Below are positions 16,357 through 24,843 of a stretch of DNA of 64,000 nucleotides, one piece after another. How positions within the stretch are numbered: the stretch's first letter is position 1; every line of letters starts with the position of its first letter. The translations under genes and the position numbers were made by a program. The notes beneath the pieces were generated by a model. The model searched no databases. It was not told where the DNA came from and saw only the letters and a list, made by a program, of their open reading frames with translations. Source of the stretch: Nocardia crassostreae (GTDB taxonomy: Bacteria > Actinomycetota > Actinomycetes > Mycobacteriales > Mycobacteriaceae); the NCBI RefSeq assembly GCF_001613405.1, contig NZ_BDCH01000025.1, positions 186,001 to 250,000 on the forward strand. Reading direction: 5' to 3'.

Positions 16357-17573
16357 TCAGTCGATCCACAACCGGGTCTGATGGTTGTCCACCAGCGCCC
16401 GGATGCGGGCTATCGCATTGTCGGCGGGTTGTGCAGGCAACCGTCGTCCGTCCCGCAGTCGCACTGCCACATCGCCATTCGCGCTCTCGGCCGGGCCGAT
16501 GACGAACTGGTACGGCGCCAGGCGCGCGGCGCGTACCCGCGCGCCGAGGCTGCCTTCCTCGGCGTGGATCACCTGCACACGTAGATCGGCTGCGAGGCAA
16601 CGCTTTCGGACTTCGTCGGCCACCGCCTCCTCGGCTTCGGACACCGGCAGCACCGCCACCTGAACCGGCGCCATCCAGGCCGGGAAAGCGCCGCCGTGCA
16701 GCTCGATCAAATGCGCGACGGCCCGCTCGACGCTGCCGATGATGGCGCGGTGCACCATGACCGGACGGTGCTTACCGCCGTCCGCGCCCACATAGTGCAG
16801 GTCGAACTGCTCGGGTTGGTGGAGGTCGACCTGCACGGTGGACAGGGTGGATTCCCGCCCCGCGTGATCGCGCACCTGGACATCGATCTTGGGACCGTAG
16901 AACGCCGCCTCGCCCTCGACCGCCTCGTAGCCGATTCCGGCGCGGTCGAGCGCCTCGCTCAACAGCTTCCCGGCTCGCTGCCACATCTCCGGCGCCGCGA
17001 CATATTTCCCATCGGACCCGGGCAGCGACAGCCGGTACCGAGCCTCCTCGATACCCAAGGCCCGATACGCGGCGCCGATCATCTCCAGCGCACCGGCGAC
17101 CTCGTCGCCGACCTGATCGAGGGTGCAGAAAATGTGCGCGTCATTGAGCTGGATACACCTCACCCGGGTCAAACCGCCCAGCGCCCCGGACAATTCGGAC
17201 CGATACATGGCCCCAGCTCGGCCATCCGCAGCGGCAGCTCCCGATAACTGTGCGACCGGGACCGATACATCACCGCGTGATGCGGGCACAGACTCGGCCG
17301 CAACACCACCTGCTCCGCCCCCACCTCCATCGGCGGATACATATCGTCCCGGTAATGCCCCCAATGCCCGGATATCTCGTACAGCTCCCGCTTCCCCAGC
17401 ACCGGCGAGTACACATGCCGATACCCCGCCCGCCGCTCCGCGGTCCGGATGTACTCCTCCAGACTGTGCCGCACCACAGCGCCATCCGGCAGCCAATACG
17501 GCAGTCCCGCCCCGATCAGCGGATCGGTATCGAACAACCCGAGCTCCCGCCCCAGCTTGCGATGGTCGTACAC
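16357..17573 (-). pseudogene. Short threonyl-tRNA synthetase-like gene with a frameshift
   Basis: Two frames together make one ThrRS-like protein of about 405 aa. The first, from the GTG at 17573 (GGAGG 8 bases upstream), reads VYDHRKLGRELGLFDTDPLI through the zinc-site segment LRPSLCPHHAVMYRS to LRMAELG. The second resumes GAMYRSELSGALGGLTRVRC and runs through LNDAHIFCT, the catalytic motif 3 region VHRAIIGSVERAVAHLIEL and the anticodon-binding domain to 16357. The switch lies at the CCCC/GG run near 17209-17215; one missing base explains it. Compared with a normal ThrRS (about 640-690 aa) the TGS and editing domains are absent. Frameshift or sequencing error cannot be told apart here. Short ThrRS paralogues elsewhere can be antibiotic-resistance copies. 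Confidence 0.82.
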
Positions 17574-17612
17574 GTGTCTCTCCTCCAGACGAGGGCGAGT
17601 GACCACGCGAAA

Positions 17613-17638
17613 AAGCCCCGGGCACTCGCCCGGGGCTT
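17613..17638 (-). terminator. Attenuator-like terminator in the leader of the ThrRS-like gene
   Basis: On the minus strand AAGCCCCGGGC, a 4-base loop and GCCCGGGGCTT form a perfect 11-bp stem followed by a run of five T, a classical intrinsic terminator. It lies between the leader peptide stop (17654) and the gene start (17573), so it would stop transcription before the gene unless an alternative fold forms. Confidence 0.8.
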
Positions 17639-17653
17639 CGATCAGAACATAGT

Positions 17654-17713
17654 TCAGCGCGCCGGGACGTAGTCCGGCGTCGTAGTGACGAATGCGCGCT
17701 GCACGCCCGCCAC
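17654..17713 (-). CDS. Leader peptide with three consecutive Thr codons
   Basis: Minus-strand short frame from GTG at 17713 to TGA at 17654-17656, reading MAGVQRAFVTTTPDYVPAR (19 aa). A second GTG, three codons in, is an alternative start. AGGGG lies 4 bases before the first GTG. The Thr codons ACT ACG ACG are at 17678-17686. Immediately after them GCCGG (17674-17678) can pair with CCGGC (17661-17665), and the latter can instead pair with CCGGG in the terminator. This is the architecture of ribosome-mediated attenuation, and the downstream gene is a threonyl-tRNA synthetase homologue. Function is inferred from architecture only. Confidence 0.7.
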   Translation of the reverse strand: MAGVQRAFVTTTPDYVPAR

Positions 17714-17714
17714 G

Positions 17715-18059
17715 CTACCCCTGGAATCTGTCACCGGACAACGGAATTTCCCGCCGCGCGAAGGTCTGCTCCGGACTCACGGTGACCACATCGAGCTGCT
17801 CGCCCAGCGAAGCAGGCACCCGCCCACCCGCGAAATGCTCGAGCCCCGGCACGATCACCGCCGCGGCATCGAGCCGCGCTGCTAGCGCCTTGAGCTGCGC
17901 CAACGGCGGCCGCCCCGCTTTCGGGTCGAAAACCACCATCCGAGCGAAGTCGTATCCGAGCCGCTCGGCGACCTCCCGAATTCGGCTCTCATCCCAGAGT
18001 CGGCTCATCCCGGAAACTTCGACGTTCACATACCCCAACGCCGTCGGCTTGTAGCGCAA
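17715..18059 (-). CDS. Conserved hypothetical, resolvase-like alpha/beta fold
   Basis: 114 aa. The sequence (SRIREVAERLGYDFARMVVF, then LAARLDAAAVIVPGLEHFAG) has the alternating helix/strand pattern seen in small resolvase-like hypothetical proteins of actinomycetes, but the recombinase catalytic serine is not visible. The start is TTG at 18059, supported by AGGAGGGG five bases before it; no better codon exists. The stop is one base before the leader peptide GTG, so the leader may be translated by coupling. Function not known. Confidence 0.6.
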   Translation of the reverse strand: MRYKPTALGYVNVEVSGMSRLWDESRIREVAERLGYDFARMVVFDPKAGRPPLAQLKALAARLDAAAVIVPGLEHFAGGRVPASLGEQLDVVTVSPEQTFARREIPLSGDRFQG

Positions 18060-18170
18060 TGCAACCCCTCCTACTTGGTGATGGCCTTGCCACCCGACTC
18101 ATCGCGCGAAACCCCCTCGCCGTAAGCGCGAATCTCGTTGGCGACCGATGCCTGGCCCAAGTTCCAGGGG

Positions 18171-19142
18171 CTAGTTGAGGCCTGCGTAGGAGTGCAGGCC
18201 GCTGACCACCATGTTGATGATGAAGAGGTTGAAGAGCATGGCTATGAAGCCTGCGATGTTGATCCAGGCGGCCTTGGTGTCGCGCCAGCCGGAGGTGGCG
18301 CGGGCGTGGAGGTAGGCGGCGTAGAGGACCCAGGCGATGAAGGAGACGGTTTCTTTGGGGTCCCAGCCCCAGAAGCGGCCCCAGGCGGCTTCGGCCCAGA
18401 TGGCGCCGAGGATTACACCGGCGCCGAAGAGGGGGAAGCCGATGATGGTGGTGCGGTAGGCGAGGCGGTCCAGGGTTTGGGCGTCGGGGAGGCGGGCGGC
18501 CAGGGTGCCGAGGAAGGACTTCGATTCCGAGCCCGCGGGCTGGCGGAGGCGGTAGAGGAACAGCATGCTGGCCACGCCGGAGACGAGGAAGACGCCGCTG
18601 CCCACCGAGACGATGGTGACGTGGACGGGGAGCCAGAAGGACTTCAGGGCGGGGACTACGGGGGCCGCGTCGGCGTAGAGGACGGTGCCCGCCAGGAACA
18701 TGAGGATCAGGACCGGGACCAGCAGGAAGGCCCACATGCCGCGGTAGCGCTGGTCGCGGAGCAGGACGAGACCGAGGAAGACCGCGGCGGCGCAGGCCAT
18801 GGTGACGAACTCGTACATATTGCCGAGCGGGAAGCGGTGGGTGGCGAAGCCGCGCAGGATGATCGAGACCAGATGCAGGCCGAAGGCGACGAACAGGACC
18901 GAGAAAGCCATATTGCCCAGGCGTTCGGGGAACGGCGTCTGGGGGACGGCGGTGACCTTGCCGGGCGCGGCCGGATCGGCCGGTGCGTCGGAAGCGCCAC
19001 CGCCGACGGTCACCAGTTCGCGCTCGTTCACCGTGCGGGTGGCGAACTGCCAGATCAGCATGATGGTGACCAGCGCGTACACCACCATGGCCGACTTGAA
19101 GGCGAGATCGCTGTAGGCGGCGAGGGTCTCGTCGATCGGCAT
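18171..19142 (-). CDS. ccsB: Cytochrome c biogenesis protein CcsB (CcsA-type heme handling protein)
   Basis: 323-aa multi-pass protein of the system II cytochrome c synthetase. The heme-handling tryptophan motif WGRFWGWDPKETVSFIAW is near residue 245, with conserved His residues in flanking helices. Together with ResB it exports heme and attaches it to apocytochrome c on the outer face of the membrane. It is the last gene of the hemL to ccsB operon; its ATG overlaps or abuts the resB stop (shared base 19142). The extra loop after the first helix (about residues 45-75) is Gly/Ala/Pro-rich. Confidence 0.94.
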   Translation of the reverse strand: MPIDETLAAYSDLAFKSAMVVYALVTIMLIWQFATRTVNERELVTVGGGASDAPADPAAPGKVTAVPQTPFPERLGNMAFSVLFVAFGLHLVSIILRGFATHRFPLGNMYEFVTMACAAAVFLGLVLLRDQRYRGMWAFLLVPVLILMFLAGTVLYADAAPVVPALKSFWLPVHVTIVSVGSGVFLVSGVASMLFLYRLRQPAGSESKSFLGTLAARLPDAQTLDRLAYRTTIIGFPLFGAGVILGAIWAEAAWGRFWGWDPKETVSFIAWVLYAAYLHARATSGWRDTKAAWINIAGFIAMLFNLFIINMVVSGLHSYAGLN

Positions 19143-20776
19143 TACTTGTCTCCAGTGCTCTCGGTCAGCAGCCGTTCACGCAATCGGTCGAATTCGCCAC
19201 CCCAGCCAGCCTGGTCGGTGCGGGCCAATCCGCCCATCTCTACTACGGTACGTCGTTTTCCATCGGCGGCAACGCCGGGGTCCGGGTAGGCGCGCAGCCA
19301 GATGCGGCGGCGCTTCACCAGCAGCGAGACCAGCAGCCCGGCCATCATGGTGAGCGCGCTGATCAGCACCCATTGCTGCGCCGGGTCGTGGGAGACCTGC
19401 AGGTTCACGAATTCCTCGGCGCCGTCGAAGGTGACCTTGGTGCCGTCGGACAGGCTCGCCGATTCACCCGGCTTCAGATTGACGCGCTGCTCCTTCACCA
19501 ACCGGCCTTGTTTGATCATCTCCGGATCGAGCGAGAACAGCGACTGCGCGCGGCCGGTGTCCAGGCCGGTGTCGCCGACATAGATGTCCACGGCCACCGC
19601 GGGATCGGTCATGGACGGGAAGGCCGAGGTGAGCAGCGAACCGTGCAGCAGCGCCGTCGGCGCGAACAGGCCCTGGATGGCGATCTGATGCTTACGCCGC
19701 TCGTCCTCGTTCGGATACATGCCGCCCGGCGGATCGATGCGCAGCACGCCCGAGGACAGGAAGGTGGTGGCGTCGTCGGGCCGCCATTGGATGGCCTCGG
19801 TGCGGGTCTGCCCATCGGGGAAGGTCACCGTGAACTTCGGCGCGAAACCATGACCCTGCAGGTAGATCCGGTCACCGGCGACACGCAGCGGATGATTCAC
19901 CTTGATGGTGGTGTCCTGCCAGGTGTCCGATGCCAGATCCGCACCCGACTGATAGGCGATATCGGAGGTGAACATCTCGGCCTGCCCGTTGGGCAGATAG
20001 TCGGCTTTGAAGTTCTTGACCCGCACACACAATGGCGTCAGCCCGGTGCCGTCGTTGACATTGCCCACGCGGAAGGAGTCGAACGCGGCGGGCGAGGTCG
20101 TGCAGAATCCGGGCCCGTCATTGGCGATGACGACCACATTGCCCTCGTAGCCGAACAACTTGCCCGCCGCCACGGCCGCCAGCAGCCCGACCAGCGCCAG
20201 ATGGAAGACCAGATTGCCCGCCTCGCGGGTGTACCCCTTCTCCGCGGACAGCGTCACCTCGCCGTCGCGAGCGCTCGGCTGCACCACCGTCCGCCAGCCG
20301 CGCAGTTCCTTGCGCGCCCGCTCGACGACCTCGTCCGCGCTCGCGGCGTCCGCCCCCGAATAGTGGTGCGGCAGCCGGGAAAGATTGCGCGGCGCCTTGA
20401 CCGGCGGCGTGCGCAGCGCCTTGTAGTGGTCGTAGCAGCGCGGCAGGATGCAGCCCACCAGCGAGACGAACAGCAGCACGTAGACTGCCGTGAACCAGAA
20501 ACTGGAGAACACGTCGAACAGTTCGAACCGGTCCATCCACGGCCCGAGCGTGGGCCGGTTGCGGATGTATTCGTCGACCTTCGACTGGTTCAGGCTGCGT
20601 TGCGGCAGCAGCGCGCCCGGAATGGCGGCCAGCGCCAGCAGGAACAGCAGCATGAGCGCGGTGCGCATGCTGGTGAGCCCGCGCCAGGTATTGCGCAGGA
20701 CCGCGAAGACCTTGCGCGGCAACGACTGGCGCGGCGGGCGGGCGGGGGCGGCGGGGGTTTCGGTGGTCACGGTCAT
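19142..20776 (-). CDS. resB: Cytochrome c biogenesis protein ResB
   Basis: 544 aa from the ATG at 20776. Three N-terminal membrane helices (about residues 38-60, 100-120, 200-220), a large extracytoplasmic domain, and one C-terminal helix (QWVLISALTMMAGLLVSLLV). Features of ResB/Ccs1 include WFTAVYVLLFVSLVGCILPR early and RVAGDRIYLQGHGFAPKFTV in the domain. It partners CcsB in system II cytochrome c maturation. ATG overlaps the ccdA stop (ATCA on the plus strand, 20775-20778), consistent with translational coupling. Confidence 0.94.
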   Translation of the reverse strand: MTVTTETPAAPARPPRQSLPRKVFAVLRNTWRGLTSMRTALMLLFLLALAAIPGALLPQRSLNQSKVDEYIRNRPTLGPWMDRFELFDVFSSFWFTAVYVLLFVSLVGCILPRCYDHYKALRTPPVKAPRNLSRLPHHYSGADAASADEVVERARKELRGWRTVVQPSARDGEVTLSAEKGYTREAGNLVFHLALVGLLAAVAAGKLFGYEGNVVVIANDGPGFCTTSPAAFDSFRVGNVNDGTGLTPLCVRVKNFKADYLPNGQAEMFTSDIAYQSGADLASDTWQDTTIKVNHPLRVAGDRIYLQGHGFAPKFTVTFPDGQTRTEAIQWRPDDATTFLSSGVLRIDPPGGMYPNEDERRKHQIAIQGLFAPTALLHGSLLTSAFPSMTDPAVAVDIYVGDTGLDTGRAQSLFSLDPEMIKQGRLVKEQRVNLKPGESASLSDGTKVTFDGAEEFVNLQVSHDPAQQWVLISALTMMAGLLVSLLVKRRRIWLRAYPDPGVAADGKRRTVVEMGGLARTDQAGWGGEFDRLRERLLTESTGDK

Positions 20777-21657
20777 CAGATCGGGAGGGTCACATTCGAG
20801 ACGAAGGCGTCGCGGACCCAGGAGACGAACTGGTCCCACGCTCCGGTCACCAGGGCGAAGCCGACGGCCACCAGCAGGATGCCGCCGATCACCTGAATGG
20901 TGCGGGAATTGCGGCGCAGCCAGCCGACGCCGCGCAGCGCGGTCGCCGACCCGAAGGCCAGGATGACGAACGGCAGCCCGAGCCCCAGGCAGTAGGCCAC
21001 GATGAGGGCGACGCCGCGCGCGGCGGTGGTGCCCTCGGTGCCCGCGGAGACGGCCATGACACCGGACAGGGTCGGACCCAGGCACGGCGTCCAGCCGAGC
21101 GCGAACACCGCGCCCAGCAGCGGCGCGCCGACCAGCCCGCTGAGCCGCTTCGGCTCCATGCGGGTATCCCGCTGCAAAGCCGGGATCAGGCCGATGAACG
21201 CCAGACCCATGATGATGGTGACAATGCCGCCGACCCGTTGCAGCAGTTCACGATTGACGTTGAGCACCTGGATGGCGCCGAAAACGGTCACCGAGGCGAG
21301 CGTGAACACGACGGTGAATCCGGCGACGAACAATCCGGCCGCCCCGGCGACCCGCAACCGGTCGCGATTCTTCTCGATGCCCACCCGTCGCCCACCGCCA
21401 CCCTCAACGGACAGCCGGCCGGCTGGCTCCTCCATCGCGGTGCGCTTGGCTTCCGCGACCGTCACCGGCGGCGCCTCCGCACCGACCACGCCCGCCAGAT
21501 ACGACAGATAGCCGGGCACCAGCGGCACCACGCACGGCGAGGCGAACGACACCAATCCGGCCAGCACGCAGGCGCCGAGCGCCAGCAGCAGCGGTCCGGT
21601 GGCGGCGGTCTGCTGGAAGGACTCCCCCACGCCCGCAAGCACTGTCACATCGTTCAC
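20776..21657 (-). CDS. ccdA: Cytochrome c biogenesis thiol-disulfide transporter CcdA
   Basis: 293-aa membrane protein with six helices. The two redox-active cysteines lie in the conserved contexts FASPCVVPLVPGYLSYLAG (helix 1) and GWTPCLGPTLSGV (helix 4). CcdA passes electrons from cytoplasmic thioredoxin to extracytoplasmic thioredoxins that keep the apocytochrome CXXCH reduced. A Gly/Arg-rich cytoplasmic loop of about 45 residues between helices 1 and 2 is longer than in Bacillus CcdA. GTG start at 21657 overlaps the thioredoxin stop by 4 bases. Confidence 0.94.
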   Translation of the reverse strand: MNDVTVLAGVGESFQQTAATGPLLLALGACVLAGLVSFASPCVVPLVPGYLSYLAGVVGAEAPPVTVAEAKRTAMEEPAGRLSVEGGGGRRVGIEKNRDRLRVAGAAGLFVAGFTVVFTLASVTVFGAIQVLNVNRELLQRVGGIVTIIMGLAFIGLIPALQRDTRMEPKRLSGLVGAPLLGAVFALGWTPCLGPTLSGVMAVSAGTEGTTAARGVALIVAYCLGLGLPFVILAFGSATALRGVGWLRRNSRTIQVIGGILLVAVGFALVTGAWDQFVSWVRDAFVSNVTLPI

Positions 21658-22307
21658 GACTGCTCCGCCACGAGGGTGTCGAGCGTCGGTCGCAGATCCT
21701 CGGCGAGCAGCGCCCGCAGGAAGACCGCCGCCACCCGATGCTGCTTGTCGAGCACGATGGTGGTGGGAATGACGCTGGTGGGGAACTTCCCGCCGAGCGC
21801 GAGCAGGGTGCGCATGGACGGGTCGTAGATGGAGGGGTAGCCGACCTTGTTGTCGGTGAGGAAGTCCTGCGCCTTGTCCTGCTGATTGTCCCGGACATTG
21901 ATGCCCAGGAAGGCTACGCCCTTGTCCCGGTACTCCTCGTAAACCTGTTCCAGCGCGGGCGCTTCCGCCCGGCACGGCCCGCACCACTGGCCCCACAGAT
22001 TGAGCACCACGATCTTGCCGGGGAAGTCCTCGACCGAGGTGGTCTTGCCCGCGGTCATGAGATCCGGCCCGGACAGCTTCCCGATGGTCCCCCGCGACTG
22101 CGGCGGGTTGTAGAAGATGTCGGTCTTGCCGCCCGGCGAGACGAAATCGAAGGTCCCGCCCTGTGCCACCGCGTCCTTCCCGGCGGTCGTACAACCGGCG
22201 AGCACCGCCACCGCGCAGATGCTCGCCAGTAGTGCCGAAACCGTGCGCCGGAACCGCGATTCACGCGATACGGGAGCGCCGGGCCGGGACGCGATGGCCG
22301 GTCTCAT
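21654..22307 (-). CDS. TlpA/ResA-like thioredoxin lipoprotein
   Basis: 217 aa from the ATG at 22307. A signal peptide ends in the lipobox VAVLAGC (Cys near residue 39), so the protein is probably anchored on the outer membrane leaflet of the plasma membrane. The thioredoxin active site WCGPC lies in LNLWGQWCGPCRAEAPALEQ, and the cis-Pro segment is FPTSVIPTTIVLD. It should receive electrons from CcdA and reduce apocytochrome c cysteines; it corresponds in position to mycobacterial Rv0526. ATGA overlap with the histidine phosphatase gene. Confidence 0.92.
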   Translation of the reverse strand: MRPAIASRPGAPVSRESRFRRTVSALLASICAVAVLAGCTTAGKDAVAQGGTFDFVSPGGKTDIFYNPPQSRGTIGKLSGPDLMTAGKTTSVEDFPGKIVVLNLWGQWCGPCRAEAPALEQVYEEYRDKGVAFLGINVRDNQQDKAQDFLTDNKVGYPSIYDPSMRTLLALGGKFPTSVIPTTIVLDKQHRVAAVFLRALLAEDLRPTLDTLVAEQS

Positions 22308-23311
22308 GCTCCCGTCACCTTGGGATCCGAAGCCCCCGCCGGTTCCGAGTACACGATGTCGATCAACGTATCGCCTTGGTAGACAAGGGAAGTCAACGAT
22401 GCGAGCGAGCACTGCCGGGCGCGCGGATCGTGCCACAGCCGCTGCCCTTGCAGGAAGCGCCGCAGCGTCCACACCGGCAGTTGGTGCGAGACCAGCACGG
22501 CCTCGCGCCCCGCGGCCTCCACCCGCGCCTTGTTGACGGCGGCCAGCATGCGATGCGCGATCTGCAGATACGGCTCGCCCCAGGACGGGGTGAACGGATC
22601 CCGCAGCTTCCACCAGTGCCGGGGCTTGCGCAGCGCGCCGTCGCCGACCGAAACCCGCAATCCCTCGAAGGTGTTCCCGGCCTCGATGAGATTGTCATCG
22701 GTGCGGATCAGCACGCCGTGCTGCAGTGCGATGGGTTCCGCGGTCTCCTGCGCGCGCTGCAAGGGCGACGCCACCACCAGCGCGATGTCGTGATCGGCCA
22801 GCGATCGCGAAACCGCCTGCGCCTGCGCCCGTCCCGCCACCGACAGCTGGAAGCCGGACAGCCGCCCGTACAGAATCCCCTTGGGATTGTGCACTTCCCC
22901 GTGCCGCATGACGTGCACGATGGTCTCGGCATCGTCGGCCACGTCCCCCGGCAGCAGCACACCGCTGGCCGCCAGCGCGGAATCTCCCGTATCCTCGGCG
23001 GACTCCGCCGCCGACTGCTCGATCTCGACCGCAGCGGTCTGCCAGGCATCCGCCGCATGCTCCTCGGCGTCACCCGCCGCCGACTGCTCAGCGGCGGTGG
23101 AATTCTCCGTATCCAGCGCGGCCTGGTCAGGCGATTCGGTTGCGGGCGTTGCGGTTTCGGCCTCGGGGGTGACCGCGATCGGCTCGCCGGTCTCGGCGAG
23201 CTCCTCTTCGGCCTGGCGAATGGATTCCAGGAGGCGGACGGCGTCGGCCGGGGTGATCGGGGCCGGTGCGGAGGCTGGTGCGGGCTGGCCGTTATCGGGA
23301 GTGGAGCTCAC
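22304..23311 (-). CDS. Histidine phosphatase family protein (Rv0525-like) with long acidic N-terminus
   Basis: 335 aa from the GTG at 23311. The catalytic RHG motif is in IVHVMRHGEVHNPKG (about residue 140), with the second His in VLVSHQLPVW. This is the phosphoglycerate-mutase/histidine-phosphatase fold, but the substrate is unknown. About the first 130 residues are Ala/Glu/Ser/Pro-rich, low complexity and acidic, and are not part of the fold; mycobacterial Rv0525 is shorter. Embedded by 4-base overlaps between hemL and the thioredoxin gene, so it is made together with heme and cytochrome c proteins. Confidence 0.88.
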   Translation of the reverse strand: MSSTPDNGQPAPASAPAPITPADAVRLLESIRQAEEELAETGEPIAVTPEAETATPATESPDQAALDTENSTAAEQSAAGDAEEHAADAWQTAAVEIEQSAAESAEDTGDSALAASGVLLPGDVADDAETIVHVMRHGEVHNPKGILYGRLSGFQLSVAGRAQAQAVSRSLADHDIALVVASPLQRAQETAEPIALQHGVLIRTDDNLIEAGNTFEGLRVSVGDGALRKPRHWWKLRDPFTPSWGEPYLQIAHRMLAAVNKARVEAAGREAVLVSHQLPVWTLRRFLQGQRLWHDPRARQCSLASLTSLVYQGDTLIDIVYSEPAGASDPKVTGA

Positions 23312-24663
23312 GCGGCGGATCCTTCGGGGGTGGCGGCCACCGCGGCGCGCGCGGCGGCGGGGAGGGCGGCGGCGATGCGATCGAAAGCATTCTCGTCGAG
23401 TGCCGCGGAGACGAACCATGCCTCGAAGGCGCTGGGCGGGGCGTAGACGCCGTGGTCCAGCAGCGCGTGGAAGAAGGCCGGGAAGCGCCAGGTTTGGCTG
23501 GCCTTGGCGGCGGCATAGTCGGTGACGGGGTTCTCGGCGAAGAACACGCTCACCATATTGCCTGCGAATTGCACCTGGTGCGCCACGCCTTCGGCGCTCA
23601 ATGCCTCGGTGAACAGCGCGCCGAGTCGTTCGGCATTGCGATCCAGGGCCGCGTACACCTCGGCGTCGGCATTGCCCAGCGTGGCCAGGCCCGCCGCCAC
23701 GGCGACCGGATTACCGGAGAGAGTGCCCGCCTGATAGACCGGCCCGATCGGGGCCAGGTGGTTCATGATGTCGGCGCGCCCGCCGAACGCCGCGGCCGGG
23801 AGCCCGCCGCTCATGACCTTGCCGAAGGTGTAGAGGTCCCCGGCCACGCCGTCGAGGCCGTACCAGCCCGCGGCGCTGACCCGGAATCCGGTCATGACCT
23901 CGTCCATGATGAGCAGCGCGCCATTGTCGCGGGTGAGCTGGCGCAGGCCCTGGTTGAAGCCGGGCAGCGTGCCCTCCGGCGGCAGCGGCGCGACCGCGCC
24001 CATATTGCCCGCGGCGGCCTCGGTGATGACGCACGCGATCTGGCCGGGATTGGCGGCGAAGGCGGCGGCCACGGCCTTGAGGTCGTTGTAGGGCAGCACG
24101 ATGGTGTCGCCCGCCTGCGCGCCGGTCACGCCGGGCGAGGTGGGCAGGCCGAGGGTGGCCACGCCGGATCCGGCGTCGGCGAGCAGCGCGTCCACGTGCC
24201 CGTGGTAGCAGCCGCTGAACTTGATGATCTTGGAGCGCCCGGTGAATCCGCGCGCCAGCCGGACCGCGCTCATGGTGGCCTCGGTGCCCGAGTTCACCAG
24301 CCGCACACGCTCCACGGGTTCCACCCGCGCCGCGATGGCCTCGGCCAGCTCGATCTCCGCCGCGGTCGGCGCACCGAAGGACAGCCCGCTCGTGGCGGCC
24401 CGCCGCACGGCCTCCACGATCGCCGGATGCGCGTGCCCGAGAATCATCGGACCCCACGAGCACACCAGGTCCACGTACTCGTTGCCGTCGGCATCGGTGA
24501 GCGTGTACCCCTGCGCGGACGCGATGAACCGCGGCGTACCGCCCACGGAATTGAAGGCCCGCACAGGCGAATTCACGCCACCCGGAATGACCGCCGCGGC
24601 ACGTTCGAAGAGTTGGGCTGAGACCGGCACCGACGCCTGGGTCACACGCGGAGAAGAAGCCAC
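23308..24663 (-). CDS. hemL: Glutamate-1-semialdehyde 2,1-aminomutase
   Basis: 451-aa PLP enzyme making 5-aminolevulinate from glutamate-1-semialdehyde, the second step of the C5 heme pathway begun by HemA. Landmarks: VIPGGVNSPVRAFNSVGGTP near the N-terminus, the cofactor-contacting ILIMDEVMTGFR-like segment (LLIMDEVMTGFRVSAAGW), and the Schiff-base Lys in TFGKVMSGGLPAAAFGG. The GTG at 24663 gives a normal family length; the longer frame to 24738 has no family similarity. First gene of the hemL-ccsB operon (GTGA overlap with the next gene). Confidence 0.95.
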   Translation of the reverse strand: MASSPRVTQASVPVSAQLFERAAAVIPGGVNSPVRAFNSVGGTPRFIASAQGYTLTDADGNEYVDLVCSWGPMILGHAHPAIVEAVRRAATSGLSFGAPTAAEIELAEAIAARVEPVERVRLVNSGTEATMSAVRLARGFTGRSKIIKFSGCYHGHVDALLADAGSGVATLGLPTSPGVTGAQAGDTIVLPYNDLKAVAAAFAANPGQIACVITEAAAGNMGAVAPLPPEGTLPGFNQGLRQLTRDNGALLIMDEVMTGFRVSAAGWYGLDGVAGDLYTFGKVMSGGLPAAAFGGRADIMNHLAPIGPVYQAGTLSGNPVAVAAGLATLGNADAEVYAALDRNAERLGALFTEALSAEGVAHQVQFAGNMVSVFFAENPVTDYAAAKASQTWRFPAFFHALLDHGVYAPPSAFEAWFVSAALDENAFDRIAAALPAAARAAVAATPEGSAA

Positions 24664-24843
24664 GGAACCCAGTCTCTCAGCCGCCCGAACCCCCGTCGAC
24701 GACAGGGTGTAGTCGAGTGGCTTCACCCACAGCGGCACACGGCAACACGCCGTGGACAGATTCCGCCGAGATTGATCGCTAACAGGTTGCTAATGCGTAA
24801 TCTCTCGGCGCAGAGGCGGCATCCGACGAGAGGGAGGGACGGT

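Noticed and set aside
17600..17720. T-box riboswitch for the ThrRS-like gene
   Set aside because: No T-box sequence (TGGNACCGCG-like) or specifier loop was found; the short Thr-containing frame and attenuator explain the leader better.
17715..18059. Site-specific recombinase
   Set aside because: The small protein has a resolvase-like fold pattern but no visible catalytic serine and is too short, so it was left as hypothetical.
18138..19289. 383-residue plus-strand frame opposite ccsB
   Set aside because: Shadow of ccsB, Gly/Glu/Asp-rich and domainless.
19373..20896. 507-residue plus-strand frame opposite resB
   Set aside because: Antisense shadow of resB with biased composition and no recognisable family.
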